64,000 bases of DNA from Mesotaenium endlicherianum (lineage: Eukaryota; Streptophyta; Zygnematophyceae; Zygnematales; Mesotaeniaceae). The notes under the pieces were generated by a model that was given only the letters and a program-made list of their open reading frames with translations, ran no database searches and was not told the DNA's origin. The DNA is taken from contig WELA01008926.1 of assembly GCA_009602735.1 (NCBI GenBank), forward strand, positions 86,114 to 150,113. Reading direction: 5' to 3'. This document shows positions 20,308 through 31,172 of this stretch, in pieces. Numbering within the stretch: position 1 is the stretch's first letter; each line of letters begins with the position of its first letter. A program made the position numbers and the translations under genes.

Positions 20308-22027
20308 TTACATTGCTAAAACTGGTTGGTGTGGAGACACTATTTGCACCTTCCTCAGCTGTATCCAGCTGATCCTTGGCTTCTTCAACCGTGAAGAAAA
20401 AGTGATGTAAAGATCTGCAAGGGAGATTAGTGGCGCATGTTGGATTCTATGTTCCACCAGCGTCTTCAACTTCTCCATTGAGAAATTAAACGTCTTTCGT
20501 GCTCCTGACCAAGCTTGGCGCAGCATCCTCCTCATTCAGTGTTGATCCGAAAGGTTTGAGGAAGCTTTCCAGCATTCTTGGGCACCAGTTGGTTGTGGTC
20601 GGCACGCCCGTTGGCAGCCACTGCTGCATCCTTCTCAGGTACAGACTTCTTTGCAGATGGTTTTTTCAGCTACATCTGCATCATACCAGACATTTAACGT
20701 GTTTCGCTTCGCAAATTGAGCTTTCAACTCAGCGATCTCAGCACTCATAGCCTCAAACTTCTGGTTACCCTTTCGGCTACCAGAGTTGTCTTTTCCTTTC
20801 TTTTTACTCTTATCTGTCTCTTTTGTGGCAGAATTAGCCCATGGTGGCTTAAGATTTGGATTCTTAGACCAACACTCATCTTCTTAATGTCCTTTCTTGC
20901 TATAATGTGCACATATATGTGCCTTGCTAGCAGATAATTGCTTAGCATCTGGGTATGGACAATCTCTCTTCTGAAGTCTTGATTTTCCACGGATCCAACA
21001 GCCTTCTGCTGTTTCAGCAGTGTTGGCATGCTTAGCAAACCTGTTAAAGGACCCGCTCTTCATTTTAAACTGAAAATAAGAGCTGGTGGCTTTAGATGGA
21101 TAGGATTCCTCCTTCCATTTAGGAGCCATAAGCGCCCTAGAAGCCTCCTTGTACCAGACTCTACCTTCCTCGACATTGCATGCTATTTCAGTAGCCTCGT
21201 TGAGTCAATCCCGTGCTTTGCAGAAATATGTGGCTTGACTTCGCGATCTGTTTCCTTGCCCAAACACAACAAAAAAAAATTCAGCCACAATTTTGGGCTC
21301 ATAGATTCCTGCCTTTTTAGCAAGATCCACCAACCTGGACTTGACTTCCATCACAGTGTTGTTCTTTTGACGAACATAATGCACATAACGGTGCACCTTA
21401 AGGTTGCAATCCTCGAAAAGCACTTTTCAAGCAACTTAAAGAAACGATGCAGGCAATGTTTATAGTCCAGCTGGTCATTTCTAGCCTTCATATCTATACT
21501 GGCCAGAGCTTGCGCATGGCTAGCTTTTGTCGTGGCGTTGTTGCCTTGTTGACCATCAAATGGTGGTGCCCTGCGTGTTACACGTTCTTGGGCATTAGCA
21601 AACTTTTCAAAAATTCACACAATTCTCTAACAAATCCAGCATCATCGTCCTCTTTAGCGACCTATTGCTGGCACTCTGTGAGTTGTTGTAATACTTTCGC
21701 AAGTTCTTGCGTTAATGCAACTACGTCTACCGTCTCAACAGGTACTGCAAATACTGCTCTTCCTGAAAACAAAGCGGTCATCCGGGCTTTAGCAACCTCT
21801 TTTTGGATTTTCAAATCGCTGGCCTTCTTTTGCTCTCCAAATGCCCATTCCTGAGTAAGGTCCTCATCCTTCCGGAATTGACAATAGAGTAGCAAGGCAT
21901 CCTTGTCCAAGTACTTAACCAAACTTATGAATGCAACATACTGCATGTGTGAAGCAGCCTTCTGGATCTTCTCAAAAAATCCGCCCAATCGATCTCATCA
22001 AACTCTTCAAAAGAGACAATTACCACC
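20308..22027 (-). pseudogene. gag: D1 Gag, decayed
   Basis: Pieces in several frames on the minus strand: FFEKIQKAASHMQYVAFISLVKYLDKDALLLY and a charged region to VDVVALTQELAKVLQQL (21988-21662); a stretch around RQKNNTVMEVKSRLVDLAKKAG (21423-21205); MAPKWKEESYPSK with CxxY-K-KGH-x-EDEC (21129-20860), a zinc knuckle whose second Cys is Tyr and which is crossed by a stop; then a Lys-rich region and a final block ending LVEHRIQHAPLISL. The layout (charged body, CCHC-like knuckle, then protease) is that of a retroelement Gag, although the core does not obviously match the A, C or E Gag. Confidence 0.6.
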
Positions 22028-22748
22028 TGTAATGAATCAGTATATTGGTTGACATAATATTCATTTAAATGATATAGTTCAATAAGTTCGGCCTGCTGAA
22101 CTTTAGTTAATGATCAGTCTGCTGGACTTTATATTTAATATGAGTTTAATGACTCGGCCGGAAGCAGCAGGCTGATGACAGCTTAAGTCAGCTTGCTGAC
22201 ACATTCTTTGACAGCCAGCTGACTTCCGTACTCGGTAGCAGCGAACTGCCTCGATATGCATCTAAGTGTGGTATGCTAGATGAATGGCCAGATGACATCC
22301 CTATAATGGATGGCGATTCGGGATGATGGGAGATGGCGGTGGATTTGGTTAACCGAGGTCCTACCAACGTGGTTAACTCCCGGGTAGGCGGTGCCATCGC
22401 ACTGACCGTTGAACAGTAAACTCATTCCATGTACATATGCTAGGCATTGCTCTCGAGTTCGGCATTCGGAAACGAGGCCAACTCTCTGGTACAGCTTACT
22501 GAGAGAGATCTGAATTCAAGACGAGAAGGCATTGATACGCACTGTCTTCTAACCTTGCATATGTATGAATTTACTGATTTGCATTTTTGATGCTGGTTTA
22601 CTCGCATTTGACTTACGAGTACTATTCACTGCTAGTGTGTTGTCCTTTGCCGTTTAACCAGTTAACGGAAAATACCATAAAGATTACTTGCTGATATAAA
22701 TATCTTTATTAATTGAGAATTGCCTATTTGGTAAGTCGATTCATTTCA
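22028..22748 (+). repeat. Family C 5' LTR
   Basis: Starts TGTAATGAATC and ends GATTCATTTCA. It contains the block CCTACCAACGTGGTTAACTC (22360-22379) continuing to GGCGG at 22391, which is shared with family B LTRs. Confidence 0.95.
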
Positions 22749-22763
22749 GTGGTATCGGAGCAA
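22749..22763 (+). other. Primer-binding site, element C
   Basis: GTGGTATCGGAGCAA directly after the 5' LTR, of the initiator Met-tRNA type. Confidence 0.88.
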
Positions 22764-22821
22764 TTATCACAGTCTTCTTTGTATAGCAAGGACAAGGTCT
22801 CAAACTAGCAACTCCCGAGAC

Positions 22822-24261
22822 ATGGAGAACCAGGATAACGAGAATGTCGAAAACCAGGCGGAAAGCCATGTAGCGGGAACTCGTACCTATTCTGAAGCAG
22901 TAGCAGCTACTGCAGCTAGAGAGGCTGCAGATGAGGCAGCTGCTATTGCCGCAGTCGCAGCACAGCAAGCTGAGGAGGAGAGAGCCAGATCAGAAGTTGA
23001 ACAATTAGCAAAGGCCGCTGAAGATACAGAAAGGAGGGAAGGATAGCCAGCTGACGAGCGCACTGTTGAAGAACTTATGGCATCAAGGGCCAATGTTCTG
23101 AACCCACCTCCTGCTGTACAACTCAATGTACCCCTAGGTCAAATACGTGGCCGGCTGAATGCGGCAGGAATTGTTGCTGCAGGAGCGAGAGGGACTGTTG
23201 AGGACACTACTCAGCGAGTAGATGCCAATGCTGCTGCTGCATTTGCTAATCTACCACCCCAGAGTGTAGACTTGGGAGCATTGTTCGTTCAGATGCAGTC
23301 GCAAATGACGACCATGTATCAGTCCCAGCAGGAGGACAAAAGAATCATAATGTCCCTACTGCGGGACAGAGACCAACTGGGGTCTCAAACCACTAGTGGT
23401 GGTGGCCGAGGGCCTAGTAAGCCCAAGCCGAAACCTCCCCAGGAATATGATCCTGCGGGAAACAGAAAATATTACCTAATCAAGTTTCTCGCGGATGTTG
23501 AACAGTGGCTGGAGAACTACCAAGAACTGCAAGATTACGAGAAGGTCAGGCACACCGGTGCGCTACTGAAAGGCAGTGCCGCAGACTGGTGGCTTTACTG
23601 GAAGGGAGAGCGTAAGGCTCGGCAACTCGGTGACCCTACGTGGGTAGAGTTTGTCGAGAAGTTGCATGAGAAGTTTGATGTCATCAACCAGCAGGAGAAA
23701 GCTATCTATGGGATGATCTCCCTGACACTGAAGCAGACCACTTCAGTTGCTGAGTTTGCTCAAAAGTTCCAGGAGAACATGATGAAACAGCCAGACTTGT
23801 CAGAACGGTATAGGATAGCACACTTCAGGTTTGGCTTGAAATCCGAGGTCTGTGGTCATTTTGCTGAGAAAAAGTATGAGAAACTGGCTGACTTGATCCA
23901 AGATGCTGACGCCTGGGATCAGCAACAGTTCAATCACAAGCGCCAGAGTAATGCTTTGGTGTCTAAGATTGTCAAAAAGCCCCACGGTTCCTACAATGCA
24001 ATTGAAGGAGACCGGGCTGAGGATCATCAGGGTGATGAATATGAGTATGAAAACAATGCTATTCAATCTAGAGGTAGAGGTGGTTCCTCTCGAGGTGGCT
24101 ATGGAAGGGGTGGTGGTAGGACTAAGCGAAGACCAGCCTCAGCAAAATTGATTTGCTTTCATTGCCAGCAGCCAGGTCACTTCAGAGAGCAGTGTCCAGT
24201 CAAGCACCTTCCTAAGGTCGAGAGAAAAGACCAGCCTTTAAAAGACGACAACAGTCAGTAA
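22822..24261 (+). pseudogene. gag: Family C Gag with one in-frame stop
   Basis: Starts at ATG 22822 (MENQDNENVENQ) and keeps one frame to TAA 24259, interrupted only by TAG at 23044-23046. Features: Ala/Glu-rich N-terminal helix (residues about 30-75); ANVLNPPPAVQLNVPLGQI; a Gag core with YYLIKFLADVEQWLENY, GSAADWWLYWKGERK, FVEKLHEKFDVI and FAEKKYEKLADLI; a Gly/Arg box (RGRGGSSRGGYGRGGGRTKRR); and a CCHC zinc knuckle CFHCQQPGHFREQC. The stop being single and in frame suggests recent loss. The pol frame starts at -1 through the heptamer at 24237. Confidence 0.92.
24237..24243 (+). promoter_or_regulatory. -1 frameshift slippery heptamer T TTA AAA
   Basis: In the gag frame the codons are CCT TTA AAA GAC, giving T TTA AAA in the X XXY YYZ register. 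A -1 slip gives AGA CGA CAA CAG, the frame that runs on past the gag stop into the protease. The gag stop is 15 bases downstream. In C2 the matching place (about 42941-42950) is altered to TTTACAAAA. Confidence 0.65.
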
Positions 24262-27200
24262 TCCAGTCTACTGACTGTGAGGATGCTAGAGATAGTGAGT
24301 CGTCACTAGCTGCCCTTGTAGCAGGTATTATGGGTCCTGCTGAACTGGATTCACTATGCATGCCTGACAACCAGATAAAGGAGACCATCAGCATTATAGA
24401 AGTCCAGAGAGTGCACACTTTGGATGCTGTTGTTCCACCTGATGTCCAACATTTCTTTGCTACGTCAGGAGAACAATGCGAAAGTTAGGAAAAGACAGTC
24501 CCCCCTATCCTACTGCATTGCATGATTGCAGGTAGGAAGGTGCGGGCATTTGTTGACGGAGGGGCGTCACATACTTTTTATCCACAAGGACCTAGTTAAG
24601 CGGCTAAGGCTGCCTACTGTCACCCAAGGGAATAGAAAAATATTCCTTGGAGATGCCTCAAGTATCCCGGGAGGAGTTATAACCAAGCCTATTGAGGTCC
24701 AGTTAGGTTCTGGCATTGCAGTTCTAACTGAAACGCTTACATTTGAGGTACTCAACACTGGCTTTTATGATCTCGTGCTAGGCAGGTCCTGGCTTAATAG
24801 ACATCAAGCTGAAGTGTGTTGGAGCAGAGGTACAGTTAAAGTGAGAGGAGCCAGTGATGGGCAGACTGACTTGGCACCCACCAGTGCTCTTCCTCTTGTC
24901 CTGTGTGGATGGCAAATGAAGGAAAAGAAGAGGCTTCCAGAAGGATGCAAGTTGCTGAATGCAATGGAGTTCGTCAAAAGCTGGAACCAGAAGGAAGACA
25001 GAATGTTCTGTCTGCTGCTAAGAGAGGTACCTCCTCAACCTGAAGAAGTGGTTGAGAAAAAGGTAAGCCCTCCGGAGCACCCTACTGCTACAAAAATTGT
25101 TGCTCAGTACACGGATGTATTTAATATGCCTCCAGGACTACCCCCTAAGAGGGAAGTAGATCATAGGATTGATCTATTACCTGGGAGTCAGCCACCTTGG
25201 CAACGCACGTATGGCTTGTCTTATGTGGAGAGCGTGGAGTTGAAAACACAGATTGCAGAGCTTGAGGAAAATGGTCATATTTCTCCTATTAAATCACCTT
25301 ACGGTGCACCCATCCTATTTGTTAAGAAAAAGGATGGCAGTATGCGGATGTGTGTGGATTACAGAGCTCTGAACAGAATTACGGTAAAGAAGAAGTATGC
25401 CTTACCCAGAATCGAGGACTTGCTTGATACCCTGTCTGGTGCTAAGGTGTTCAGTAAGATAGATCTCAAGAGTGGTTATCATCAAATCAGAATTGCTGAG
25501 GGGGATGAACACAAGACTGCCTTCCGCACACGTTATGGACACTATGAGTTCAACGTGATGCCATTTGGACTGACTAATGCTCCTGCCACCTTCATGGGTG
25601 CTATGAATGACATTTTCAGACCTTATTTGGATAAGTTTGTGCAAGTTTTCCTGGATGATATTTTAATCTTCTCTAAAGATGAAGCTCAGCACNCTAAAGA
25701 TGAAGCTCAGCATGCTGAACACTTAAAGATTTTGGACACTCTAAGAACAAATCACTTATATGCTAAAATGAGCAAGTGTGATTTCTTTAAAGAAAGTATT
25801 GAATTCTTAGGCCACATTGTCAGTAACGAGGGCATCAGCGTGGATCCTAAGAAAGTCCAAACCATAAGGGACTGGCCAGTACCGCAGTCTGTCTCTGAAG
25901 TTAGATCCTTCCTCGGGTTGGCTAACTACTATAGGAGATTTATTGAAGATTATTACACAAAGGCCAGTATACTGACTGACCTTACTAAAAAAGACATAGG
26001 GTATGTGTGGGGGGAAGAGCAGCAGACTGCCTTCCAGACCCTTAAAGATGCCCTTTGTTGTGCCCCAGTGCTAGCCGTGTATGACCCCAGCAAACCAGTG
26101 CAGGTGGTTACTGATACCTCTGACTTTGCCATGGGTGTTATTTTGTTGCAGCCTGCTGACAAAACCACAAAGGATGGTAAGGTACGGCAGGAGTGGCATC
26201 CTGTGTTGTATGAGTCTATGAAATTTAATCCAATGGAGATTAATTACTCAGTGCATGATAAAGAGCTGCTAACTATCATTCGTGTACTCAAACACTGGAG
26301 TGCACACTTACATGGTAAACCCATTAAGGTGATTACAGATCATCTAGCTCTGACTCACTTTCAGAAGAAGTCCAAGCTGTTGAGGAGGGAGAACCGCTGG
26401 AGCCAGATGCTGGAGCAGTTCCAAGTCCAGATCGACTACAAACCAGGAAAGTTGAATCCTGCTGATGCACTCTCTAGAAGACCTGACTTGCAAGAAAGGA
26501 ACTTCAGTCAGCATGCTGTAGATAAAGTCCTGTGTGCACTCACTTCACTAAAGGTGAAAAAGCCTTCCTAGAACAACTTAGGAAAGCCTACCTTTCTGAT
26601 CCAACATTTGAGCCCAGCCCCACTACTGGTGTGTGTCGTGCTACTGCACTCGGGTATAAGCTTAAGGGAGGGATCTGAGTGACTGAAACCACTTCAGGCA
26701 GGCTGAAGCTGGTAATTCCTAATAACTTGGAAATAAGGTCTCTCTTACTGAGTCATGCGCATGACAGTCTCCTGGGTGGACAATTGGGGCAGGCCAAGAC
26801 TGTTGGCAAACTGGCGAAACATTATCATTGGGAGGGATTACCCCGGGAGGTCTTGAAATATGTTAAATCCTGTGACCAGTGTAAGAGAAATAAGTCTCGG
26901 CACACACCACCCGGAGGTCTCTTGTAACCACTGCCCATCCCAACTGGACGCTGGGAAACTATATCCATGGACTGGGTAGTCTCACTACCAAGAACTGCCA
27001 ATGGGCATGATTCAATACTAGTAGTCGTGGATGAACTGACAAAAATGGTCGTTTTTATCCCCACAACTGTCAAAGTGACTACACTTGAAACAGCGAGACA
27101 GTTTTACAACCATGTAGTATGCCATCATGGGCTCCCTTCTAGTATCATCTCAGACAGAGACTCAAAATTCACCTCTAAGTTCTGGAGAGCTTTAATGGGG

Positions 27201-28062
27201 TTAATGGGAGTCAAACAGCTGCCCAGCACAGCAAACCACCCTCAGACTGATGGGCAGACTGAAAGACTAACCGAGTTCTGCAAGAGGTGCTGAGAGCATA
27301 CATTAACCAAAAACAAGATAATTGGGATGACCTGTTGCCTCAAATTCAGTTTGCGGTCAACAGTGCGGTGCACACGTCAACGGGCAAGACTCCTTTTGAA
27401 CTCAGCCTGGATAGAGTCCCTAAGTCTTCTTTAGATGTACTGGGGGAGTCTTTAACTGACCCTGAAGGGATTGACAACCCGGTCTCCCTCCGGTTAACTC
27501 AGGAGTTTGCTGACACCCTGGCAGAAGTCCAACAAAACCTGCACAAAGCCCAAGAAAACCAACAAAAATACGCTAATCAACACCGCCGGGAGCTGACATT
27601 TTCCAAGGGCGATTTAGTCAAAGTGCGTTCTTAGCACCTGTACCTCCCTGGTGTGGTCAAGAAAAAGCTTGGCCCTGTCTGGGTCGGTCCATATTGGGTG
27701 GTACGTCGTATCGGTCAGAATGCTTACAAACTGAACATGTCAGCTGAATACAAGGGTCACCCGATCTTTAATGTCTCCTTCCTATAACCATACATCAAAG
27801 GTGATACACTGTTCACAGGTCGGTTACCTGTCCAACCGGGACCGGTCCCCGCTGTCCGGGACGGCGATCCTGAGGAATATGAGGTCGATGAGATTTTAGA
27901 CGCTTGCTCGGTCCGTCGATCGTCTAAATATGTCATGAAGTACCTCATCCGATGGAAGAGTTACGATGCCTCTGGGGACACTTGGGAATTTAAAGACCAG
28001 CTGACCAATGCCAAAGGGGCGTTGAAACGGTTCCACCTTCGGGCGGCTGGGGCACCGCCCTA
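24262..28062 (+). pseudogene. pol: Family C Pol: protease, RT, RNase H, integrase, chromodomain (disrupted)
   Basis: Protease [11 protein letters not shown] near 24546, with an extra T in a T-run (C2 has one fewer) that shifts the frame. One long frame (24526-26571) then gives [13 protein letters not shown] ([46 protein letters not shown] at 25648-25674) and RNase H ([15 protein letters not shown]). Another frameshift near 26560 precedes integrase: HHCC finger with the second His as Gln (GGQLG) and CDQCKR, then Asp in MDWVVSLP, Asp in SDRDSKF and Glu in DGQTERL. A C-terminal GPVWVGPYWVV tail and a chromodomain (YEVDEIL, YLIRWKSYDASGDTWE) end near 28040. Stops at about 26678, 26926, 27632 and 27785. 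The N at 25693 lies in a short local duplication. Confidence 0.92.
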
Positions 28063-28387
28063 ACTGTCCCTTCAGTAGACATGGGAAGGTGACAGGAGGT
28101 CCTGTCTCCATATAAGTTGGAGGGGGATGCGACAGTTAGTGACAGTTGTGACAGGCAGCCCACCTTTAAAATTAAGTTGGAGGGAGTGGTATTCTCTGAT
28201 CACCATATTACACACTCAACCTGCGCTCACACTCACTTGCTCTCTAATTCAATTTTCCCTTATATTCACTCACACCAGGTATTCCACACTAGGAACTCTC
28301 CCGATCGCGTTCCTCTTCATCAAGGGCACTCAGTATCGGCAAAATATAATGGCTTCACTAACTGCATTGTGTTTATGATTGAGCAGG
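28063..28387 (+). other. Spacer between pol and ORF3 with polypurine-tract-like motifs
   Basis: AAGTTGGAGGG, the start of the 3' polypurine tract found at 30141-30151, occurs here twice, near 28113 and 28173. Between them are several TGACAG units (28131-28157). C2 has the same arrangement at 55037-55190 with slight changes. There is no supported reading frame in this spacer. Confidence 0.6.
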
Positions 28388-30068
28388 ATGACTCAAAAGT
28401 CGGAACTCAAGAGGAAGAGAAGGGCGAAAGAGGCACATGCAAAATACTTGCAATTCCGTGGAGACATCGAATCATGTTCCATCTCCGCTCGGGAATCACA
28501 ACGACTCCAACAACAGCGGGAGGCACAGAAGAAGAAGGAGGAGGAGGAACAGGCCAGGCTGAGGCAAGAAGAAATGGACAGAAAAGCTGCAGAGGAGGCC
28601 AAGAAGGCGGAAGAGGAGAGGCAAGCTGAGGAGAGGCGGAAGCAGCAGGCTGAAGAAGAAGAACAGAGGAGAATCAGCAGCTATCGCTACACAGTGTTGG
28701 GCAAGGGCTTTGATCTACTGGAGGAGACCTTCAAGTATGCCCAGAGAAGTCGCAGTGAGGCGCAGCAGGACATCCTGCAGAGGGAAGGGGAGACATCTGA
28801 AAACTTTGACAAGTATATAGAGGTCAGCACAGGGCTCCTCCTCTATCACGATTTTGCCAGGATGGTAGGATATACGGTCAGAGAGGCCAAGGCAATGGCC
28901 CAGGTGAACGAAGCAGGGGCTGTCTTGATTCCTGGTATCTGGGGGGAAAATAGGGGGGGAAAGTAGGGTCATCAGGATGATCCCCATGGACGCGGACAGC
29001 TTCAAGGACTCAACACCCCACAACAGGTTCAAGGCCATGTACAATGAGGTGGAGAGGAGGAGCTGGGAATTCTTGGCCAGGGAGACCAGTCAGCTGGACT
29101 TTGCAGGGCACTGGTACCCTTGTACTCTTAAAAAGACAGACCCTGCCTTCTTCCAAAAGCCCACTAATTGGCGGTGGATGACCATCAACATGAGGGACCA
29201 GCAGAATGACAGGGCGACGGATGAGGATTTCCTGACAGACCTAAAGGGGAACATAGTATTGCCCCCTCACATTGCGGCTTGGGACCCAAGATTGGATGGA
29301 GTCAGAGACTGTATGAGCCAAAAAATGCGGGTGGACAGAAGCAGGGCCCGAGTGTTATTCTCTAAAGGGAAGCACGCTTATGCCAAATGGGCAAGCAAGC
29401 AGGGGGGAAAGGACCTTCATAAGGTCCGGACTCAGCAGCCCCCACCAGCACCCAAAAGGGGAAGGTCAGTAGGATATTCTTTTTCTCGGGAAGAGCTGGA
29501 GCAGCTGACAGAAGAGACCCCAGAAGTCTCAGAGGAACCCGGGGACGGAGAGGAGGAGGAGTCAGAGGAAGACGAGGAGGAAGGCGAGGAGGAGGACACT
29601 AGCCCCGCCGTGATCCTGACACTTGCCACATCCCCTGTAAGGGAGAAGACGGGGTTGGCCCTGCAGCAACTCGCTGAAGAGGAGGATATCACTTAGTTGG
29701 GGACTGCCAGAGGACAGACCCCATCTCCAGGCAAGGAGACCCAGTCAGACAGGGCAGACAGGAGGGCTACTCGGGAGATAGCCAGAGGCCTGCCAGCATC
29801 TCCCTCGCAGAGAGGGCATGTACCCTTGGCTCATGTCATGCAACATCTTTCTGGGATGCCGGTATACATACCTGTCAGTTTGAGGGCTGCCCAGGAGAAG
29901 GCTGCCTCCCTTCAGTTTCAGACTGTGCAGGAGGAAACAGCCCAGTTACTGCGTTCTCCGCCGAGTCCTTACACGGAACCTCCCTCTTTGACAGGCTTCA
30001 GAAGACCCCAAGACAGGAGGAGGTCTCGCTCCCCTAAGTATAGGGCCTCAGGGACATCTCCCTCCTAA
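28388..30068 (+). pseudogene. ORF3 of family C: coiled-coil, acidic and Arg/Ser-tailed protein of unknown function
   Basis: About 560 codons from ATG 28388 (MTQKSELKRKRRAK) to the stop at 30068, in this copy broken by a frameshift in a G-run near 28955 and by a TAG at 29694. In order: an NLS-like basic patch KRKRR (residues 8-12); a highly charged coiled coil (about 37-100, EAxKKAEEERQAEERRKQ type); a globular part with SSYRYTVLGKGFDLLEE and YIEVSTGLLLYHDFARMVG; a second part with SQLDFAGHWYPCTL, NWRWMTINM and AAWDPRLDGVRDCM; an acidic run (EEEESEEDEEEGEEED); and a tail RRPQDRRRSRSPKYR. C2 carries the same protein (55415-57005), so it is a standing part of the family. No membrane span or signal peptide, so it is not env-like. 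I recognise no family. Confidence 0.75.
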
Positions 30069-30140
30069 TGGCAGTAGGCTGGGGACGGAAGGGACAGCAC
30101 GCTGTTATTAGTGTTAGTGTTGTTGAGGCGACAACATGAT

Positions 30141-30153
30141 AAGTTGGAGGGAT
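30141..30153 (+). other. Polypurine tract of element C
   Basis: AAGTTGGAGGGAT lies directly before the 3' LTR, where plus-strand DNA synthesis primes. The same sequence precedes the C2 3' LTR (57108-57120). Confidence 0.8.
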
Positions 30154-30874
30154 TGTAATGAATCAGTATATTGGTTGACATGATATTCATTTGAATAATA
30201 TAATTCAATAAGTTCAGCCTGCTGAACTTTACTTAATGATCAGTCTGCTGGACTTTATATTTAATATCAGTTTAATGACTCGGCCGGAAGCAGCAGGCTG
30301 ATGACAGCTTAAGTCAGCTTGCTGACACATTCTTTGACAGCCAGCTGACTTCCGTACTCGGTAGCAGCGAACTGCCTCGATATGCATCTAAGTGTGGTAT
30401 GCTAGATGAATGGCCAGATGACATCCCTATGATGGATGGCGATTCGGGATGATGGGAGATGGCGGTGGATTTGGTTAACCGAGGTCCTACCAACGTGGTT
30501 AACTCCCGGGTAGGCGGTGCCATCGCACTGACCGTTGAACAGTAAACTCATTCCATGTACATATGCTAGGCATTGCTCTCGAGTTCGGCATTCGGAAACG
30601 AGGCCAACTCTCTGGTACAGCTTACTGAGAGAGATCTGAATTCAAGACGAGAAGGCATTGATACGCACTGTCTTCTAACCTTGCATATGTATGAATTTAC
30701 TGATTTGCATTATTGATGCTAGTTTAGTCGCATTTGACTTACGAGTATTATTCACTGCTAGTGTGTTGTCCTTTGCCGTTTAACCAGTTAACGGAAAATA
30801 CCATAAAGATTACTTGCTGATATAAAGATCTTTATTAATTGATAATCGCCTATTTGGTAAGTCGATTCATTTCA
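30154..30874 (+). repeat. Family C 3' LTR
   Basis: 721 bp, same length and termini as the 5' LTR. Followed by CCACC, the second copy of the target duplication. Confidence 0.95.
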
Positions 30875-30879
30875 CCACC

Positions 30880-31030
30880 GATTCGTCCACTGAAATACTA
30901 GAAAAACCAACTTGAACGTAGAATTTTCATCCCTTTCATCACTAGCCATCTCAAAAGGCAAACAGTACTCACTCACTTTAGCCCAAGCTTTTTGCATTCT
31001 ACCCAAATTAAGGATTCCACAAGTAAAACA
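30880..31030 (-). pseudogene. D1 Gag N-terminal piece
   Basis: On the minus strand a short frame MQKAWAKVSEYCLPFEMASD leads toward the C insertion and reaches a stop close to the junction. It continues the D1 gag from the other side of element C. The upstream part (31031-31142) is homologous to 11040-11200 and has no reading frame; it is likely the D leader. Confidence 0.5.
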
Positions 31031-31172
31031 AATCTTAGTTCGCAATAATCACGTCTAAGCAGATTAACGCACAACACCAAGTTTCAGGGGAAGTCGCCCA
31101 CCAGGAGTTTTGCGTAACTTTCACAAATTCTTAGGACTCTGAGTGCAAGGGATCTGAAATATAGCCCATTCC

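Larger units (their letters stand above)
22028..30874 (+). mobile_element. Complete family C Ty3/gypsy retrotransposon with a third ORF
   Basis: 8847 bp with two 721-bp LTRs (22028-22748; 30154-30874), flanked by CCACC on both sides (22023-22027 and 30875-30879). Order: LTR, primer-binding site, gag, pol with chromodomain, a spacer with polypurine-like copies, ORF3, polypurine tract, LTR. By eye the two LTRs differ at about 16 of 721 positions, so insertion is fairly recent. It is inserted in the D1 gag. Structure is complete, but gag has a stop and pol and ORF3 have stops and frameshifts, so this copy is non-autonomous. Confidence 0.95.
18691..31142 (-). mobile_element. Family D retroelement copy D1 (gag, protease, DNA methyltransferase)
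   Basis: Minus-strand element split by two insertions: element C (22028-30874) and an E-like solo LTR (19026-19751). From 5' to 3' it holds a leader (31031-31142), the Gag start (30880-31030), the Gag body and zinc knuckle (22027-20308), a protease (20305-19955), a linker, and the start of a cytosine-5 DNA methyltransferase (19025-18691). It is truncated at 18691 against the G element. A second copy, D2, lies at 31173-34611 and 57846-58628 on the plus strand. Every coding part is damaged. Confidence 0.75.

Noticed and set aside
22188-22397. Identical 69-codon frames in both C LTRs (22188-22397 and 30314-30523)
   Set aside because: They lie antisense within LTRs, have no recognisable motif, and their identity follows from the LTR repeat itself.
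22749-22763. tRNA gene fragments (TGGTATCGGAGC and similar)
   Set aside because: They are primer-binding sites next to LTRs; no cloverleaf could be drawn around them.
28388-30068. ORF3 as an envelope gene (errantivirus or Athila type)
   Set aside because: No signal peptide, no hydrophobic span and no cleavage site; the protein is highly charged with an Arg/Ser tail.
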